64,000 bases of DNA from Istiophorus platypterus. Lineage: Eukaryota > Chordata > Actinopteri > Istiophoriformes > Istiophoridae. The translations under genes were made by a program, and so were the position numbers. Position 1 is the stretch's first letter. Each line of letters opens with the position of its first letter. The notes under the pieces were generated by a model. It did no database searches, was not told the origin of the DNA, and worked only from the letters and a program-made list of their open reading frames with translations. The DNA is taken from contig CM029121.1 of NCBI GenBank assembly GCA_016859345.1, positions 2,685,329 to 2,749,328 of the forward strand, given 5' to 3'. Positions 63,013-64,000 of the stretch are shown piece by piece.

Positions 63013-64000
63013 GCTGGTCATGTCAGTCCCACATCTCCTCTCATCTGCAGTTTAAAAGTACAAGAATAAGAAAAATACTCTCAATATTTTACACATATTA
63101 TAAAATTTTCTCTTACATAAAAACTTCTCCCTGGTAACGGAAATCTCCCTTGTATCATAATCTTACATTTAGATTTTACATTAACATACATTAAAAAAGA
63201 GAAGATGCGTGTTATGTTTGTGTGTGTGTGTGCGCGCATGTTAGCTTGTATGTCTATTGAGCAGCTCTTGACATCAATCTTTGACAAACATATTCAGATG
63301 GACCTGATTCATCTTACCAGCATCAGTGATGGGAACAAGTCTTACTGGGAGAAGTGCATCTACTTCTGCCTCTGTGGCAGCTCTGCTCACCAGGAAAGCT
63401 CAGTCTATATGTATGTTTTAAATGTCTTTTACACATCAGGCTGTGCTGCACACACAGTGGGTCTCACAGACTTGTGCTGGGATCAGATCAGACTGGAGAT
63501 AGTTTGTCTGCTAGAGGAAAAAAAAACAATGCCCAACCTTTGATTTGGTAATTATCCAGTGCTATTCCGTGTAATTTTATGGTTTATCAGTGAAAAATAT
63601 GGAAGGGGTCCCACAGGAGTTGAATGTGTATAGACACCCCTCCTGTAGAGGAAAAGGGCTATTGGGGGGGGGGGGGGGGCTTTGAGCATCATGCTTTCTG
63701 ACAGTTTCTTTCCTGTAAGTTCTGTTGATCAGTGGCAGGGAGGTATTAAACAAATAAATGACCTTTCAGTGTAAACAGTAGGTTAAAAAAGATGTGTCTG
63801 ATAAACTTATTCACCCCCTCACAAACTAACAGCTACTTTAATTTTTTACATGACAATCAAGGGGAAATGTTTATCTGAGATTTTTTTCTGCAGTTGGACC
63901 AACCTGTACAGCTGTGTCTGCTCTAACTGATAACTGGTTCGTTTAATTTGAAAGGACACAATTTACCATACTGGCTGTTTGCCAACAGAAAAAAGAAGAC
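62250..64000. other. Right-end stretch without a supported gene
   Basis: No exon could be supported. A plus-strand frame at 63205-63543 (112 codons) is open but starts in a GT repeat and has no recognised motif. A 16-G run is at 63664-63679. Confidence 0.4.
62939..63010. repeat. (CA)n microsatellite
   Basis: About 72 bp of uninterrupted CA dinucleotide. Confidence 0.97.

Overview
The window is vertebrate nuclear DNA, almost certainly from a spiny-rayed teleost fish. Genes are split into short GT-AG exons inside large AT-rich introns. Microsatellites are abundant, and the dispersed repeats (Tc1-like transposons, L2/Maui-like LINEs, a PIF/Harbinger relic, a tRNA-derived SINE) are typical of fish. 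No bacterial-style operons, CRISPR arrays or tRNA/rRNA genes were seen. All gene models were built by hand from reading frames, splice sites and phase matching.

Four protein genes can be assembled end to end. (1) gal, prepro-galanin, + strand, 18.56-28.4 kb, with a TATA box, a non-coding first exon and a 24-codon cassette exon seen as an alternative exon in other teleosts. (2) A short-chain dehydrogenase/reductase of the C-factor/sniffer type, - strand, 36.63-28.85 kb, six exons, 254 aa, convergent with gal. (3) tesmin (mtl5), + strand, 37-50.1 kb, 456 aa with two CXC (CRC) domains, probably sharing a CpG-rich bidirectional promoter with the reductase. (4) A spexin-type neuropeptide precursor, best matched to spexin 2, + strand, 54.87-58.95 kb, 96 aa, with a perfect CRE and a TATA box upstream. 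The gal-tesmin adjacency matches the human 11q13 order (GAL-TESMIN), which supports the assignments. Finding a spexin about 30 kb from galanin puts two members of the galanin/spexin/kisspeptin family on one short segment.

Layout: 0-9 kb holds a chain of small exons of unknown identity, then a decayed PIF/Harbinger nuclease carried on a nearly perfect 823-bp tandem duplication. 9-18.5 kb is non-genic and littered with Tc1-like relics. 18.5-28.4 kb is gal. 28.8-36.65 kb is the reductase, whose introns carry a LINE and a near full-length Tc1-like element. 36.65-37.3 kb is the shared promoter. 37.3-50.1 kb is tesmin. 50.7-53.3 kb is a repeat cluster. 54.7-59 kb is the spexin gene, with a 38-bp minisatellite grown inside a transposase remnant in its last intron. 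59-64 kb is intergenic, with a SINE, a MITE and a possible 3' end of a minus-strand neighbour.

Limits: transcript ends, tesmin exon 1 and tesmin exon 4 are inferred. Repeat family names rest on recognised protein motifs, not on a library search.
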